DNA of 64,000 nt from SIG603 sp963621245 (lineage in GTDB: Bacteria; Bacillota; Clostridia; Oscillospirales; Acutalibacteraceae), in contig CAVFCW010000004.1 of NCBI GenBank assembly GCA_963621245.1, forward strand, positions 1 through 64,000, read 5' to 3'. This document shows, piece after piece, positions 56,686-64,000 of this stretch. The notes beneath the pieces were generated by a model. That model was not told the DNA's origin and made no database searches. It saw only the letters and a program-made list of their open reading frames with translations. Made by a program: the position numbers and the translations under genes. Each line of letters begins with the position of its first letter. The stretch's first letter is position 1.

Positions 56686-57654
56686 ATGATTGAGATAGAA
56701 AGACCTAATATAAAAGTCGAAGAGATCAAAGAGGAAGAAAACTACGGCAGATTTCTTGTAGAGCCTCTCGAGAGAGGTTTCGGTACTACACTCGGAAACA
56801 GCTTAAGAAGAGTTCTTCTCTCAAGCCTTCCCGGCGTAGCAGTTAAATCTGTTACAATCCGCGACGTTCTTCATGAGTTCTCCACAATAAAGGGCGTAAA
56901 AGAAGATGTTGCTGAGATAATTCTCAACATTAAGGGAATTATCGCGAAGCTTGAGTGCGACGGACCTAAGACTGTCATCATTGACGCTGAGGGTGAATGC
57001 GAAGTAACCGCAGGCGACATCAAGAGCGACAGTGAGGTAGAGATTCTCAACCCGGGCCTTCATATCGCTACACTTGATCAGGATGCAAAACTCTATATGG
57101 AGATTGAGCTTGATAAGGGCAGAGGATATGTTTCCGGCGAGAGAAACAAAGCAACTATGCCTGCCGGTGTTATCGGAAAATTAGCGGTTGATTCATTGTT
57201 CTCACCTGTATCCAAGGTAAACTTCAGCGTTGAGCCCACAAGAGTCGGTCAGTCGATCGATTACGATAAGCTCACATTGGAGGTTTGGACAAACGGAGTT
57301 ATCACTCCGCAGGAGGCTGTATCTCTTGCTGCTAAGATTCTTACCGATCACCTTTCACTCTTTGTTGACTTATCCGAAAGCGGTAAGAAGGCAGAGATTA
57401 TGGTTGAGAAGGATGATGACGGCAGAGAGAAGATCCTTGAGATGACAATTGAAGAGCTCGATTTATCGGTTCGTTCATTTAACTGTCTCAAGCGTGCAGG
57501 AATCAATACTGTTGAGGATCTTATCAACAAGTCCGAGGAGGACATGATGAAGGTTCGCAACCTTGGTAAAAAGTCACTTGATGAGGTTATCTGGAAAATG
57601 GGAACTCTCGGATACACCCTTCGCAAGGACGACGACAAATCTTATAAGGAATAA
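56686..57654 (+). CDS. rpoA: RNA polymerase alpha subunit
   Basis: Alpha dimers start assembly of RNA polymerase and contact activators. The 322 residues have the N-domain (EPLERGFGTTLGNSLRRVLLSSLPG, HEFSTIKGVKEDV) and, after a linker near 235-250, the C-domain with two helix-hairpin motifs (LDLSVRSFNCLKRAGINTVEDLI, NLGKKSLDEV). AAAGGAGGA precedes the ATG. Confidence 0.98.
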   Translation: MIEIERPNIKVEEIKEEENYGRFLVEPLERGFGTTLGNSLRRVLLSSLPGVAVKSVTIRDVLHEFSTIKGVKEDVAEIILNIKGIIAKLECDGPKTVIIDAEGECEVTAGDIKSDSEVEILNPGLHIATLDQDAKLYMEIELDKGRGYVSGERNKATMPAGVIGKLAVDSLFSPVSKVNFSVEPTRVGQSIDYDKLTLEVWTNGVITPQEAVSLAAKILTDHLSLFVDLSESGKKAEIMVEKDDDGREKILEMTIEELDLSVRSFNCLKRAGINTVEDLINKSEEDMMKVRNLGKKSLDEVIWKMGTLGYTLRKDDDKSYKE

Positions 57655-57666
57655 GGAGTGATATCA

Positions 57667-58008
57667 ATGCCGGGAACAAGAAAACTCGGAAGAGACACTG
57701 CTCATAGAACAGCTATGCTTAGAGGTCTCGTTACATTCTTCTTTGAGACAGGAAGAATCGAGACTACATATACAAGAGCTAAAGAAGTTCAGGCTTTGGC
57801 CGAGAAGTTCATCACAATAGCTAAGGAAGATAATCTCAACAACAGACGTAAGGCTCTTTCCTTCATCACAAAGGAAGCTGTAGTCAACAAGCTCTTTACT
57901 GAGATTGCTCCGAAGTACGCTGATCGCAACGGTGGTTACACAAGAGTCACAAAGACTGGCCCCCGCCGCGGTGACGCTGCTGAGATGGCTATTATGGAGC
58001 TCGTCTAA
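57667..58008 (+). CDS. rplQ: 50S ribosomal protein L17
   Basis: L17 ends the cluster. The 113 residues begin PGTRKLGRDTAHRTAMLRGLVTFFFETGRIETTYTRAKE. The ATG at 57667 is nine bases from AAGGAG; a GTG at 57658 lies in that site. The strong terminator 60 bases further ends the whole ribosomal unit. Confidence 0.97.
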   Translation: MPGTRKLGRDTAHRTAMLRGLVTFFFETGRIETTYTRAKEVQALAEKFITIAKEDNLNNRRKALSFITKEAVVNKLFTEIAPKYADRNGGYTRVTKTGPRRGDAAEMAIMELV

Positions 58009-58070
58009 TCGAATTATATTCGGTTAAGCAGTTTTATAAGCTTATCGATTCTGTATTAAATACGGATTAT

Positions 58071-58112
58071 ACCCTCGATTTAACGAAAGTTATTTCGAGG
58101 GTTTTTTATTTT
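58071..58112 (+). terminator. Terminator of the ribosomal protein cluster
   Basis: ACCCTCGA (58071-58078) pairs with TCGAGGGT (58095-58102), an inner AAC-GAAA-GTT stem closes it, then TTTTTTATTTT. Confidence 0.92.
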
Positions 58113-58181
58113 GATTTGGTGCGTAAGCGGAGTAAGTTTTCAACAATCTTTTCTTGCTTGTTTAAAACAAAAGAGCTAAAA

Positions 58182-58224
58182 GAAAAAAAGGCAGCCCAAG
58201 CTATAAATAAGCTTGGGCTGCCTT
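58182..58224 (-). terminator. Terminator of hflX
   Basis: AGGCAGCCCAAGCT pairs with AGCTTGGGCTGCCT (stem 58188-58224). On the minus strand the exit is TTTTTTTC. It is convergent with the ribosomal cluster terminator. Confidence 0.92.
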
Positions 58225-58237
58225 TAAGTAAAACAAA

Positions 58238-59509
58238 TCAGTTAGTTGTACTCTCAAATTCTTTGCATTTTCCGTAAAGTCTCGGATCAACGCTGGCTTT
58301 TATTTTAAGTCCCTCGGCAACGTATTCTTCGCTGATAACCGTACCGTCACGCCTTATTTCAGCGGCAAGCCCCGATTTTGAGAACGGGAGCAAAAACTCC
58401 GCTTCAATGTTTTTTTCGGGAAGTGCTTCTTCTATCGCGGCTAAAAGTTCGTCAATGCCTTCACCTTTCAAAGCGGAAATATGTACCGCACCGTGAATGT
58501 GCGGCGCCGAGACAAACATCTCCTCGTTTTCCACTTTGTCCCACTTGTTGAGAACGGGGATTATCGGTCTCGATTCGCTGCCGAGTTCGTGCAAAATCTC
58601 GTTCGTGACATCAAGATGTATTTGTGCCTCGGGGGAGCTTGCATCACATACATTCAAAATTATATCGGCGGTTGCGGCTTGTTCGAGTGTCGATTTAAAA
58701 GCCTCCACAAGATGGTGCGGAATTCGTCTTACAAGTCCAACGGTATCGATAAGCATAATATTTTTTCCGCACGGTAATTTCAGTGCTCTCGCCGTTGGAT
58801 CAAGAGTGGCAAAAAGTTTATCCTCTGCCAAAACACCTGCATCAGTTAGAAAATTCATAAGAGTGGATTTTCCCGCATTGGTGTAGCCGACAAGTGCGCA
58901 TGTGATCGTGCCGTTTTTCTCTCGTCTGCGGTTGATTTCCGCACGGTTTTTCTCAACGTCGGCAAGGGCGTCCTTTAGATTCTCGATTCGTCTTCTTATG
59001 TGGCGGCGGTCTGTCTCGAGCTTTGTCTCGCCGGGGCCTCGTGTGCCGATTCCTCCGCCGAGTCTCGAAAGTGCGGTTCCTCTGCCCGTGAGACGGGGCA
59101 TCATATATCTAAGCTGTGCGATTTCAACCTGAAGCTTGCCCTCCTTGGTTTTTGCACGAATGGCAAAAATATCGAGAATGAGCATGGTGCGGTCGATAAC
59201 ACGGCAGTCGGTTTCGTCCTCAAGATTTCTTATCTGAATGGGTGTGAGCTCTCTGTCAAAGATGATGAGATCGATCTCGTTGTTTTGGCAGAACTCTTTT
59301 ATTTCTTCAAGCATTCCCGTGCCGACGCACGTGCCCGTTTTCACGGAGTCTCTCTTCTGAATTTTGGTTGCGACAGGCTCGGCGCCCGCACTTTTGGCAA
59401 GCTCCCAAAGCTCGTCCATACTGCTCTCGGCGTCAAATTCACCGGTGTCAACTCCGACAAGAAGCGCTCTCTCGGGCTTTATTTCGGTTATATGAAAATC
59501 ATTTGCCAT
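58238..59509 (-). CDS. hflX: Ribosome-associated GTPase HflX
   Basis: HflX is a GTPase that splits stalled or stressed ribosomes. The 423 residues have the HflX N-domain with the glycine-rich linker GRGTALSRLGGGIGTRGPGETKLETDRR. The G domain follows, with GYTNAGKST, the DTVG variant of G3 (LIDTVGLVRRIPHHL) and NKWD. A C-terminal domain of about 60 residues closes the protein. The ATG at 59509 has AAGGAG eight bases upstream; the frame runs on to 59617 without support. It is monocistronic. Confidence 0.95.
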   Translation of the reverse strand: MANDFHITEIKPERALLVGVDTGEFDAESSMDELWELAKSAGAEPVATKIQKRDSVKTGTCVGTGMLEEIKEFCQNNEIDLIIFDRELTPIQIRNLEDETDCRVIDRTMLILDIFAIRAKTKEGKLQVEIAQLRYMMPRLTGRGTALSRLGGGIGTRGPGETKLETDRRHIRRRIENLKDALADVEKNRAEINRRREKNGTITCALVGYTNAGKSTLMNFLTDAGVLAEDKLFATLDPTARALKLPCGKNIMLIDTVGLVRRIPHHLVEAFKSTLEQAATADIILNVCDASSPEAQIHLDVTNEILHELGSESRPIIPVLNKWDKVENEEMFVSAPHIHGAVHISALKGEGIDELLAAIEEALPEKNIEAEFLLPFSKSGLAAEIRRDGTVISEEYVAEGLKIKASVDPRLYGKCKEFESTTN

Positions 59510-59610
59510 GAATAAATCTCCTTGCTTTTTCATCCTGAAGTAAAGTATATCATAAGATGAGATTTTTTGCCATATGTCCGAAAAGTTAATGTGTGAGAAA
59601 AACCTCAATA

Positions 59611-59639
59611 TTGACAAATTTGTTAAACGGTGATAAAAT
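59611..59639 (+). promoter_or_regulatory. Promoter of the fab cluster
   Basis: TTGACA (59611-59616), a 17-base spacer and TAAAAT (59634-59639), 39 bases before the fabT start. The palindrome starting at the last -10 base indicates repression. Confidence 0.9.
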
Positions 59640-59653
59640 AGTTAGCGAAACTA
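59639..59653 (+). promoter_or_regulatory. Probable FabT operator at the first fab promoter
   Basis: TAGTT-AGCGA-AACTA is an inverted repeat that begins at the end of the -10 box and covers the start of transcription. A MarR-type regulator gene follows directly, so autoregulation is likely. A related block lies before fabK. Confidence 0.6.
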
Positions 59654-59678
59654 ATTAATTAATGAGGGGCGAAGAGAT

Positions 59679-60140
59679 ATGTCAGAATTTTCTCAGAAGC
59701 TAAGCGACAAACTCCGTGAGGTCAGTATGAACATCTCCCAGCTCGAGGAGGCGGCTTTAAAGGACAGCGGAATCGGGCTTACCCTGAGTGAAATGCATTT
59801 GCTTGGATTTATCTATAACTACGAGAACGCCTACGGCGTCGGTGCGGGAGTTAAGATAAGCGATATAGCCGATGCACTCAGCATATCGAGGCCGTCGGCA
59901 ACCGTGGGCGTAAAAAAACTGTTTTCAAAGGGCTATGTCCTCAAGACGCGTAACCCTGAGGACGGAAGAGTGATGGCGGCTTGTCTTACAACAAGCGGCA
60001 GACGGGTTTATAACCGTCACAGAAAGTCGCAGAGCGAGGTTCTCGAAAAACTCGAGAAAGAATTCACTCATGAACAGCAGGATATTCTCCTGAGAGCGGT
60101 AGACAGAATGACCGAATATTTCAGGGGCTACAAAAAGTAA
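59679..60140 (+). CDS. fabT: MarR-family regulator of fatty acid synthesis (FabT-like)
   Basis: A 153-residue winged-helix repressor. The DNA-binding part is KISDIADALSISRPSATVGVKKLFSKGYVLKTRNPEDGRVMAACLT, with the wing Asp/Gly/Arg motif DGR. Helices at both ends make the dimer. By position it heads a fatty acid cluster as FabT does in Streptococcus, where long acyl-ACP strengthens its binding. The identification rests on this context and the family fold. The ribosome site is GAGGGGCGAAG. Confidence 0.83.
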   Translation: MSEFSQKLSDKLREVSMNISQLEEAALKDSGIGLTLSEMHLLGFIYNYENAYGVGAGVKISDIADALSISRPSATVGVKKLFSKGYVLKTRNPEDGRVMAACLTTSGRRVYNRHRKSQSEVLEKLEKEFTHEQQDILLRAVDRMTEYFRGYKK

Positions 60141-60169
60141 TATTGAGTAAAGAGTAAAGGACAGAAAAA

Positions 60170-61132
60170 ATGAATTTCAAGGTACTCGGTACGGGAAGCT
60201 ACATTCCTCCGAGAGTTGTCACAAACGACGAGCTCTCGACAATGGTAGACGCAAACGATAAGTCGATAACAAAGCTTGTCGGAATAAAAGAAAGACATGT
60301 TTCGGTAGACGAGAACACCTCACAGATGGGAACAAAGGCGGCTTTGGCGGCGCTTGAGAACAGCGGCACAAAAGCGGAGGACTTGGATCTCATCTTGGCG
60401 GTCACAATGACGGCGGAGTACGCAAACCCGGGTATATCTGCAATGATTCAGCGTGATATCGGTGCCACTTGTCCCGCAATGGATATAGGCGGAGCCGCTT
60501 GCACAGGATTTATGTTCCTCATGGAAACCTGTGCTTCTTTTATGGCTACTGGAAAGTACAAAAAGGTTCTTTTGGTGGCAAGCGAAAGACTCAGCGGTAT
60601 CACCGATTGGTCGGATAAAAACACGGCAATCATCTTTGCGGACGGTGCGGGCGCATTGGTCGTTTCCGACGAGGAAGATAATCTTCTTGCAAGCGAGCTT
60701 CACACCTACGGTGAGGACGAGACGATAGTCGTTCCCAGTGTGACAGGTGAAAGCCCGTTCTGGCAAGGCGAAAAGGTCGAGAAAGTAAGCATTTACATGA
60801 ACGGCACAAAAACCTATCGTTTTGCCATTGCTCAGATGAGACAAATCATGGAAAATATGATGGATAAGCTCAGCATCACGGGGGAGGACATAAAGTGGGT
60901 ACTTCCTCATCAGGCAAACATCAGAATTATCAACGAGGCAAAGAAAAAAATTCCGGTCGCTCAGGAAAAATTCAGAACAACAATCGAGAAGTACGGAAAC
61001 ATCTCTTCGGCTTGCATACCTGTTTTGCTCGATGAGCTCAACAGAAACGGCGAGATTCAGCGCGGTGATCTGCTTGCGATGGTTGCCTTCGGCGGCGGAC
61101 TTCACAGCGGCGGCGCAATTCTTCGTTGGTAA
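60170..61132 (+). CDS. fabH: Beta-ketoacyl-ACP synthase III
   Basis: FabH starts fatty acid synthesis by joining acetyl- or branched acyl-CoA to malonyl-ACP. The 320 residues have Cys111 (GGAACTGF), His247 (LPHQANIRI) and Asn277 (YGNISSAC), the complete catalytic set. It lies 29 bases after fabT. Confidence 0.96.
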   Translation: MNFKVLGTGSYIPPRVVTNDELSTMVDANDKSITKLVGIKERHVSVDENTSQMGTKAALAALENSGTKAEDLDLILAVTMTAEYANPGISAMIQRDIGATCPAMDIGGAACTGFMFLMETCASFMATGKYKKVLLVASERLSGITDWSDKNTAIIFADGAGALVVSDEEDNLLASELHTYGEDETIVVPSVTGESPFWQGEKVEKVSIYMNGTKTYRFAIAQMRQIMENMMDKLSITGEDIKWVLPHQANIRIINEAKKKIPVAQEKFRTTIEKYGNISSACIPVLLDELNRNGEIQRGDLLAMVAFGGGLHSGGAILRW

Positions 61133-61179
61133 AATTTAATGAATGAAATTTCTTCTACATATGTGGAAAAACATTCAAA

Positions 61180-61213
61180 AGTTAGCAAATTATTAATGAT
61201 TTAAATATATAAT
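61180..61213 (+). promoter_or_regulatory. Second FabT-like site and -10 box before fabK
   Basis: AGTTAGCAAATTATTAATGA (61180-61199) resembles the first operator region (AGTTAGCGAAACTAATTAATTAATGA). A TATAAT follows at 61208-61213 without a good -35. An internal, regulated promoter for fabK-D-G-F is suggested. Confidence 0.5.
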
Positions 61214-61245
61214 AGTCCTACTGATAAGAAAGGATGCGAATTGAT

Positions 61246-62190
61246 ATGATAAAAACACCTCTTTGCGATTTGCTTGGAATCGAATATCCGATTTTCCAGG
61301 GCGGTATGGCATGGATAAGCGACGGAAAGTTAGCCGGCGCAGTCTCCGAGGCAGGCGGTCTCGGAATTATTTCCGCAATGAATGCAAACGCAGATTATTT
61401 GAGAGAGCAGATTAAAATTGCAAGGGAGATCACCGATAAGCCCTTTGGCGTTAACGTTATGCTCATGAGCCCGTATGCCGCTGAGGTTGCCGAGCTTATC
61501 GCCGAGGAGAAAGTTCCCGTTGTCACAACTGGAGCGGGAAATCCCTCAAAGTTTATGCCGCTTTGGCTTGAAGCGGGAATCAAAGTTATCCCCGTAGTAT
61601 CAAGCGTAGGTATGGCTAAGCTTTGCACAAAGGTTGGCGCAACCGCAATAATTGCCGAGGGCAGCGAGTCCGGCGGACACATCGGTGAGACAAACACAAT
61701 GCCGCTTGTTCCTCAGGTTGTGGACGCAACTGATCTTCCCGTAATTGCCGCAGGCGGAATTGCAGACGGCAGAGGAGTTGCCGCAGCGTTCATGCTCGGT
61801 GCAGTTGGAGTTCAGCTCGGAACAAGATTCCTTGTCGCAACAGAGTGTAATGTTCACCCGAATTACAAGAAAAAGATTTTAAAGGCTAACGACAGAGCAA
61901 CAATCGCAACCGGAAAGAGACTCGGCCACCCCGTAAGAAGCATCGAGAACCAGTTCTCCAAGGGTTACTTCAAGGCAGAGTATTCCTCTATGCCGGATGA
62001 GGATCTCGAAAAGCTCGGCGGCGGCGCACTCAGAAAAGCAGCCGTTGAGGGCAACGAGAAAGAGGGTTGTTTCCTCGCAGGTCAGGTAGCAGGTATGGTC
62101 AATAAGGAGCAGTCTGCAAAGGAGATTATCACGGAGATCTTCACCGAAGCAGAAGAAGTGCTGAAAGGAGCAAACAAATGGCTAAGATAG
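61246..62190 (+). CDS. fabK: Enoyl-ACP reductase II (FMN type)
   Basis: FabK reduces the trans-2-enoyl-ACP double bond, using FMN and NAD(P)H in a TIM barrel, and is not inhibited by triclosan as FabI is. The 314 residues begin MIKTPLCDLLGIEYPIFQGGMAW. They show the NPD-type pattern EGSESGGHIGE (catalytic His) and VIAAGGIADGRGVAAAFMLGA, VQLGTRFLVATEC. An ATG at 61234 lies right on the AAAGGA site, so 61246 is used. Its end overlaps fabD by 13 bases. Confidence 0.95.
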   Translation: MIKTPLCDLLGIEYPIFQGGMAWISDGKLAGAVSEAGGLGIISAMNANADYLREQIKIAREITDKPFGVNVMLMSPYAAEVAELIAEEKVPVVTTGAGNPSKFMPLWLEAGIKVIPVVSSVGMAKLCTKVGATAIIAEGSESGGHIGETNTMPLVPQVVDATDLPVIAAGGIADGRGVAAAFMLGAVGVQLGTRFLVATECNVHPNYKKKILKANDRATIATGKRLGHPVRSIENQFSKGYFKAEYSSMPDEDLEKLGGGALRKAAVEGNEKEGCFLAGQVAGMVNKEQSAKEIITEIFTEAEEVLKGANKWLR

Positions 62191-63095
62191 CTTTTGTTTT
62201 TGCGGGACAGGGCGCTCAGTACGAGGGAATGGGAAAATCTCTTACCGAGAAGAGCAAAGCCGCAAAGGAAATTTTCGATATAGCTGATAAAGTAAGACCC
62301 GGAACAAGCGAGCAGTGCTTCACCGCTTCGCTCAGCGAGCTTTCGGTAACAAAGAACACTCAGCCGTGTCTTTATAACGTCGATTTGGCTTGCGCCGAGG
62401 CACTTCGTGAAAACGGAATTGTTCCCAATGCAGTAGCCGGATTTTCTCTCGGTGAGATTGCCGCAATTACATTTGCGGGAGTTGTCTCGCGTGAGGACGG
62501 CATGAAGATAGTCACAAAGAGAGGACTTCTCATGCAAGAGGCTGCAGGCAAGGTTGACAGCGCAATGGCGGCTGTTTTAAAACTCTCAAACGAAAAGGTC
62601 GAGGAGCTCGCTTCAAAGTACGACAAGGTTTATCCCGTTAACTACAATTGCCCGGGTCAGCTTGTTGTAGCGGGTGAGAAATCTGAGCTTGAGGCTTTTG
62701 CGGCTGACGTTGCCGAGGCAAAGGGCAGAGCAAAGATACTCAACGTAAGCGGCGGCTTCCACTCTCCGTTCATGGCAGAGGCGGCAGACGGTCTCTACGA
62801 TGAGCTTAAAAATTACGAATTGAAGCTTCCCGAGATTCCCACTTACTCCAACTTTACAGCTAAGCCCTATTCAGAGAATGACGATATAGCTTCACTTCTT
62901 ATGAATCAGGTCAAAAATCCCGTAAGATGGCAGCAGATAGTTGAGAGCATGATTGATGAAGGAATCGATACTTTCATCGAGTGCGGTGCGGGAAAAACCC
63001 TTTCGGGACTTATCAAGAAAATTAATAAAGAAGTTAAAGTATATAACGTTCAGGACGCCGAGAGCTTGGAAACTGTTCTTGGTGAGCTGAAGTAA
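62178..63095 (+). CDS. fabD: Malonyl-CoA:ACP transacylase
   Basis: FabD moves malonyl groups from CoA to ACP. The 305 residues carry FAGQGAQYEGMG at the start, the nucleophile Ser90 in AGFSLGE and the histidine of GGFHSPFM. Its ribosome site GAAAGGAG lies within the end of fabK, and the overlap suggests coupled translation. Confidence 0.96.
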   Translation: MAKIAFVFAGQGAQYEGMGKSLTEKSKAAKEIFDIADKVRPGTSEQCFTASLSELSVTKNTQPCLYNVDLACAEALRENGIVPNAVAGFSLGEIAAITFAGVVSREDGMKIVTKRGLLMQEAAGKVDSAMAAVLKLSNEKVEELASKYDKVYPVNYNCPGQLVVAGEKSELEAFAADVAEAKGRAKILNVSGGFHSPFMAEAADGLYDELKNYELKLPEIPTYSNFTAKPYSENDDIASLLMNQVKNPVRWQQIVESMIDEGIDTFIECGAGKTLSGLIKKINKEVKVYNVQDAESLETVLGELK

Positions 63096-63110
63096 AAACA
63101 AGGAGACAAG

Positions 63111-63854
63111 ATGAGCTTTGATTTAAACGGCAAAATCGCTGTGGTCACGGGTGCGTCAAGCGGAATCGGTAAGGCAACAGCAATAAAGCTTGCCGAGTGC
63201 GGAGCAGACGTGGCGGTTATCTATTCATCATCAAAGGCGGGCGCTGACGAGGCGGTTGAAAAAATCACCGAACTCGGCAGAAAAGCGGTCGCATATAAGT
63301 GCAACGTAGCCGATACCGAGGAAGCCAAAACAACAATCGAGGCAATCCACAAGGAATTCGGCAGAATCGATATTCTCGTCAACAATGCGGGAATCACAAG
63401 AGACAACCTCATCCTCAAGATGAAGGAGGAGGACTGGGACGCAGTTTTGAATGTCAATTTGAAGGGTGCGTTCAATATGATTAAGGCAAGCTACAGAATA
63501 TTCAGCCGCCAGAGAAGCGGAAGAATTATTTCGATAACTTCGGCGTCGGGAATTATCGGCAATGCCGGTCAGGCAAACTATTCCTCGTCTAAGGCGGGTC
63601 TTATCGGACTTACCAAGTCTGTTGCAAGAGAGCTTGCCGGCAGAAACGTAACCGTGAACGCCGTTGCACCGGGATTTATCGAAACACCGATGACTGCGGG
63701 CTTTGACGACAGCAATCCGCTTGTTGCAAGTATACCGTTAAAGAGAATGGGCAAGCCCGAGGACGTGGCAAATGCGGTAAGCTTTTTGGCAAGCGACGAG
63801 GCAGAGTATATCACGGGCGTAGTTTTAAGCGTTGACGGCGGAATCGCAATGTGA
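63111..63854 (+). CDS. fabG: 3-oxoacyl-ACP reductase
   Basis: FabG is the NADPH-dependent reductase of the elongation cycle. The 247 residues have TGASSGIG (13-20), NNAG (91-94), and the catalytic Ser144, Tyr157 and Lys161 (NYSSSKAG). The end, TGVVLSVDGGIAM, is typical. It follows fabD by 15 bases. Confidence 0.97.
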   Translation: MSFDLNGKIAVVTGASSGIGKATAIKLAECGADVAVIYSSSKAGADEAVEKITELGRKAVAYKCNVADTEEAKTTIEAIHKEFGRIDILVNNAGITRDNLILKMKEEDWDAVLNVNLKGAFNMIKASYRIFSRQRSGRIISITSASGIIGNAGQANYSSSKAGLIGLTKSVARELAGRNVTVNAVAPGFIETPMTAGFDDSNPLVASIPLKRMGKPEDVANAVSFLASDEAEYITGVVLSVDGGIAM

Positions 63855-63922
63855 TAAGCGAAACCGTATGAATAAGAGGTTAAATAATCTATATTAATCG
63901 TAGTTTACAGGGAATGTGTAAT

Positions 63923-64000
63923 ATGAACAGAGTAGTAGTTACAGGAATGGGAGTTGTGTCTCCTATCGGAAACAATGTGGAGGAGTTCTGGCAGAATCTT
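63923..64000 (+). CDS. fabF: Beta-ketoacyl-ACP synthase II, start only (cut by window edge)
   Basis: The first 26 codons read NRVVVTGMGVVSPIGNNVEEFWQNL, the standard FabF N-terminus. The rest lies outside. AGGGAATG precedes the ATG. No acyl carrier protein gene lies between fabG and this gene. Confidence 0.92.
   Translation, partial: MNRVVVTGMGVVSPIGNNVEEFWQNL

Noticed and set aside
60320..61105. 261-codon frame antisense to fabH
   Set aside because: It is a shadow of fabH with Cys/His-rich nonsense content and no start signals.
1..64000. CRISPR array, insertion sequences, prophage or integrase genes
   Set aside because: No regularly spaced direct repeats, transposase, integrase or phage structural genes were seen. 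The GH25 gene alone does not indicate a prophage.

Overview
The window is a chromosomal segment of a low-to-medium GC, Gram-positive anaerobe of the class Clostridia, probably a gut Oscillospiraceae/Ruminococcaceae-like species. This rests on consensus sigma-A promoters with strong AGGAGG ribosome sites, a zinc-binding S14, a FabT/FabK-type fatty acid cluster, soj/spo0J parAB with 16-bp parS sites, a RemB-like gene beside recF, and the clostridial glpA/glpB/DUF1667 trio. I cannot name the species. No insertion sequence, prophage or CRISPR array was seen.

The replication origin sits near 18.4 kb. To its left most genes run on the minus strand: dnaA, dnaN, an S4-domain gene, recF, remB, a zinc-ribbon membrane protein, gyrB and gyrA. 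To its right most run on the plus strand: rpmH, rnpA, yidD, yidC, jag, mnmE, mnmG, rsmG, parA and parB. The dnaA-dnaN gap holds seven divergent DnaA-box-like 9-mers, a GC patch, three TAG triplets (a DnaA-trio) and an AT-rich stretch. There is one parS inside mnmG and one just after parB.

The far left (1-9.6 kb) is accessory: a GH125 alpha-mannosidase, a lipoprotein, tRNA-Met and tRNA-Glu, a ZIP metal transporter, a P-loop kinase and a GH31 alpha-xylosidase. The last two diverge from a shared palindrome. Next comes an unrecognised locus of three membrane microproteins followed by three tandem secreted paralogs of about 176 aa. This is the best candidate in the window for an undescribed system.

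From 30.7 to 42.1 kb lies a carbohydrate and glycerol region: a Dabb protein, an alpha/beta hydrolase, a GH25 lysozyme without a signal peptide, a DMT transporter, an aldose-epimerase-like protein, xylulokinase, a glycerophosphodiester phosphodiesterase, and a glycerol-3-phosphate oxidation module. The xylosidase and xylulokinase could act in one xylose route. The phosphodiesterase could feed glycerol-3-phosphate to the oxidation module. A small palindromic repeat occurs three times here.

From 42.2 to 58.1 kb runs one long S10-spc-alpha block (rpsJ to rplQ) including secY, adk, map, a KOW protein, infA and rpoA. It is preceded by a structured leader of about 330 nt. After hflX (minus strand), the fatty acid cluster fabT-fabH-fabK-fabD-fabG-fabF starts at 59.6 kb and leaves the window inside fabF.
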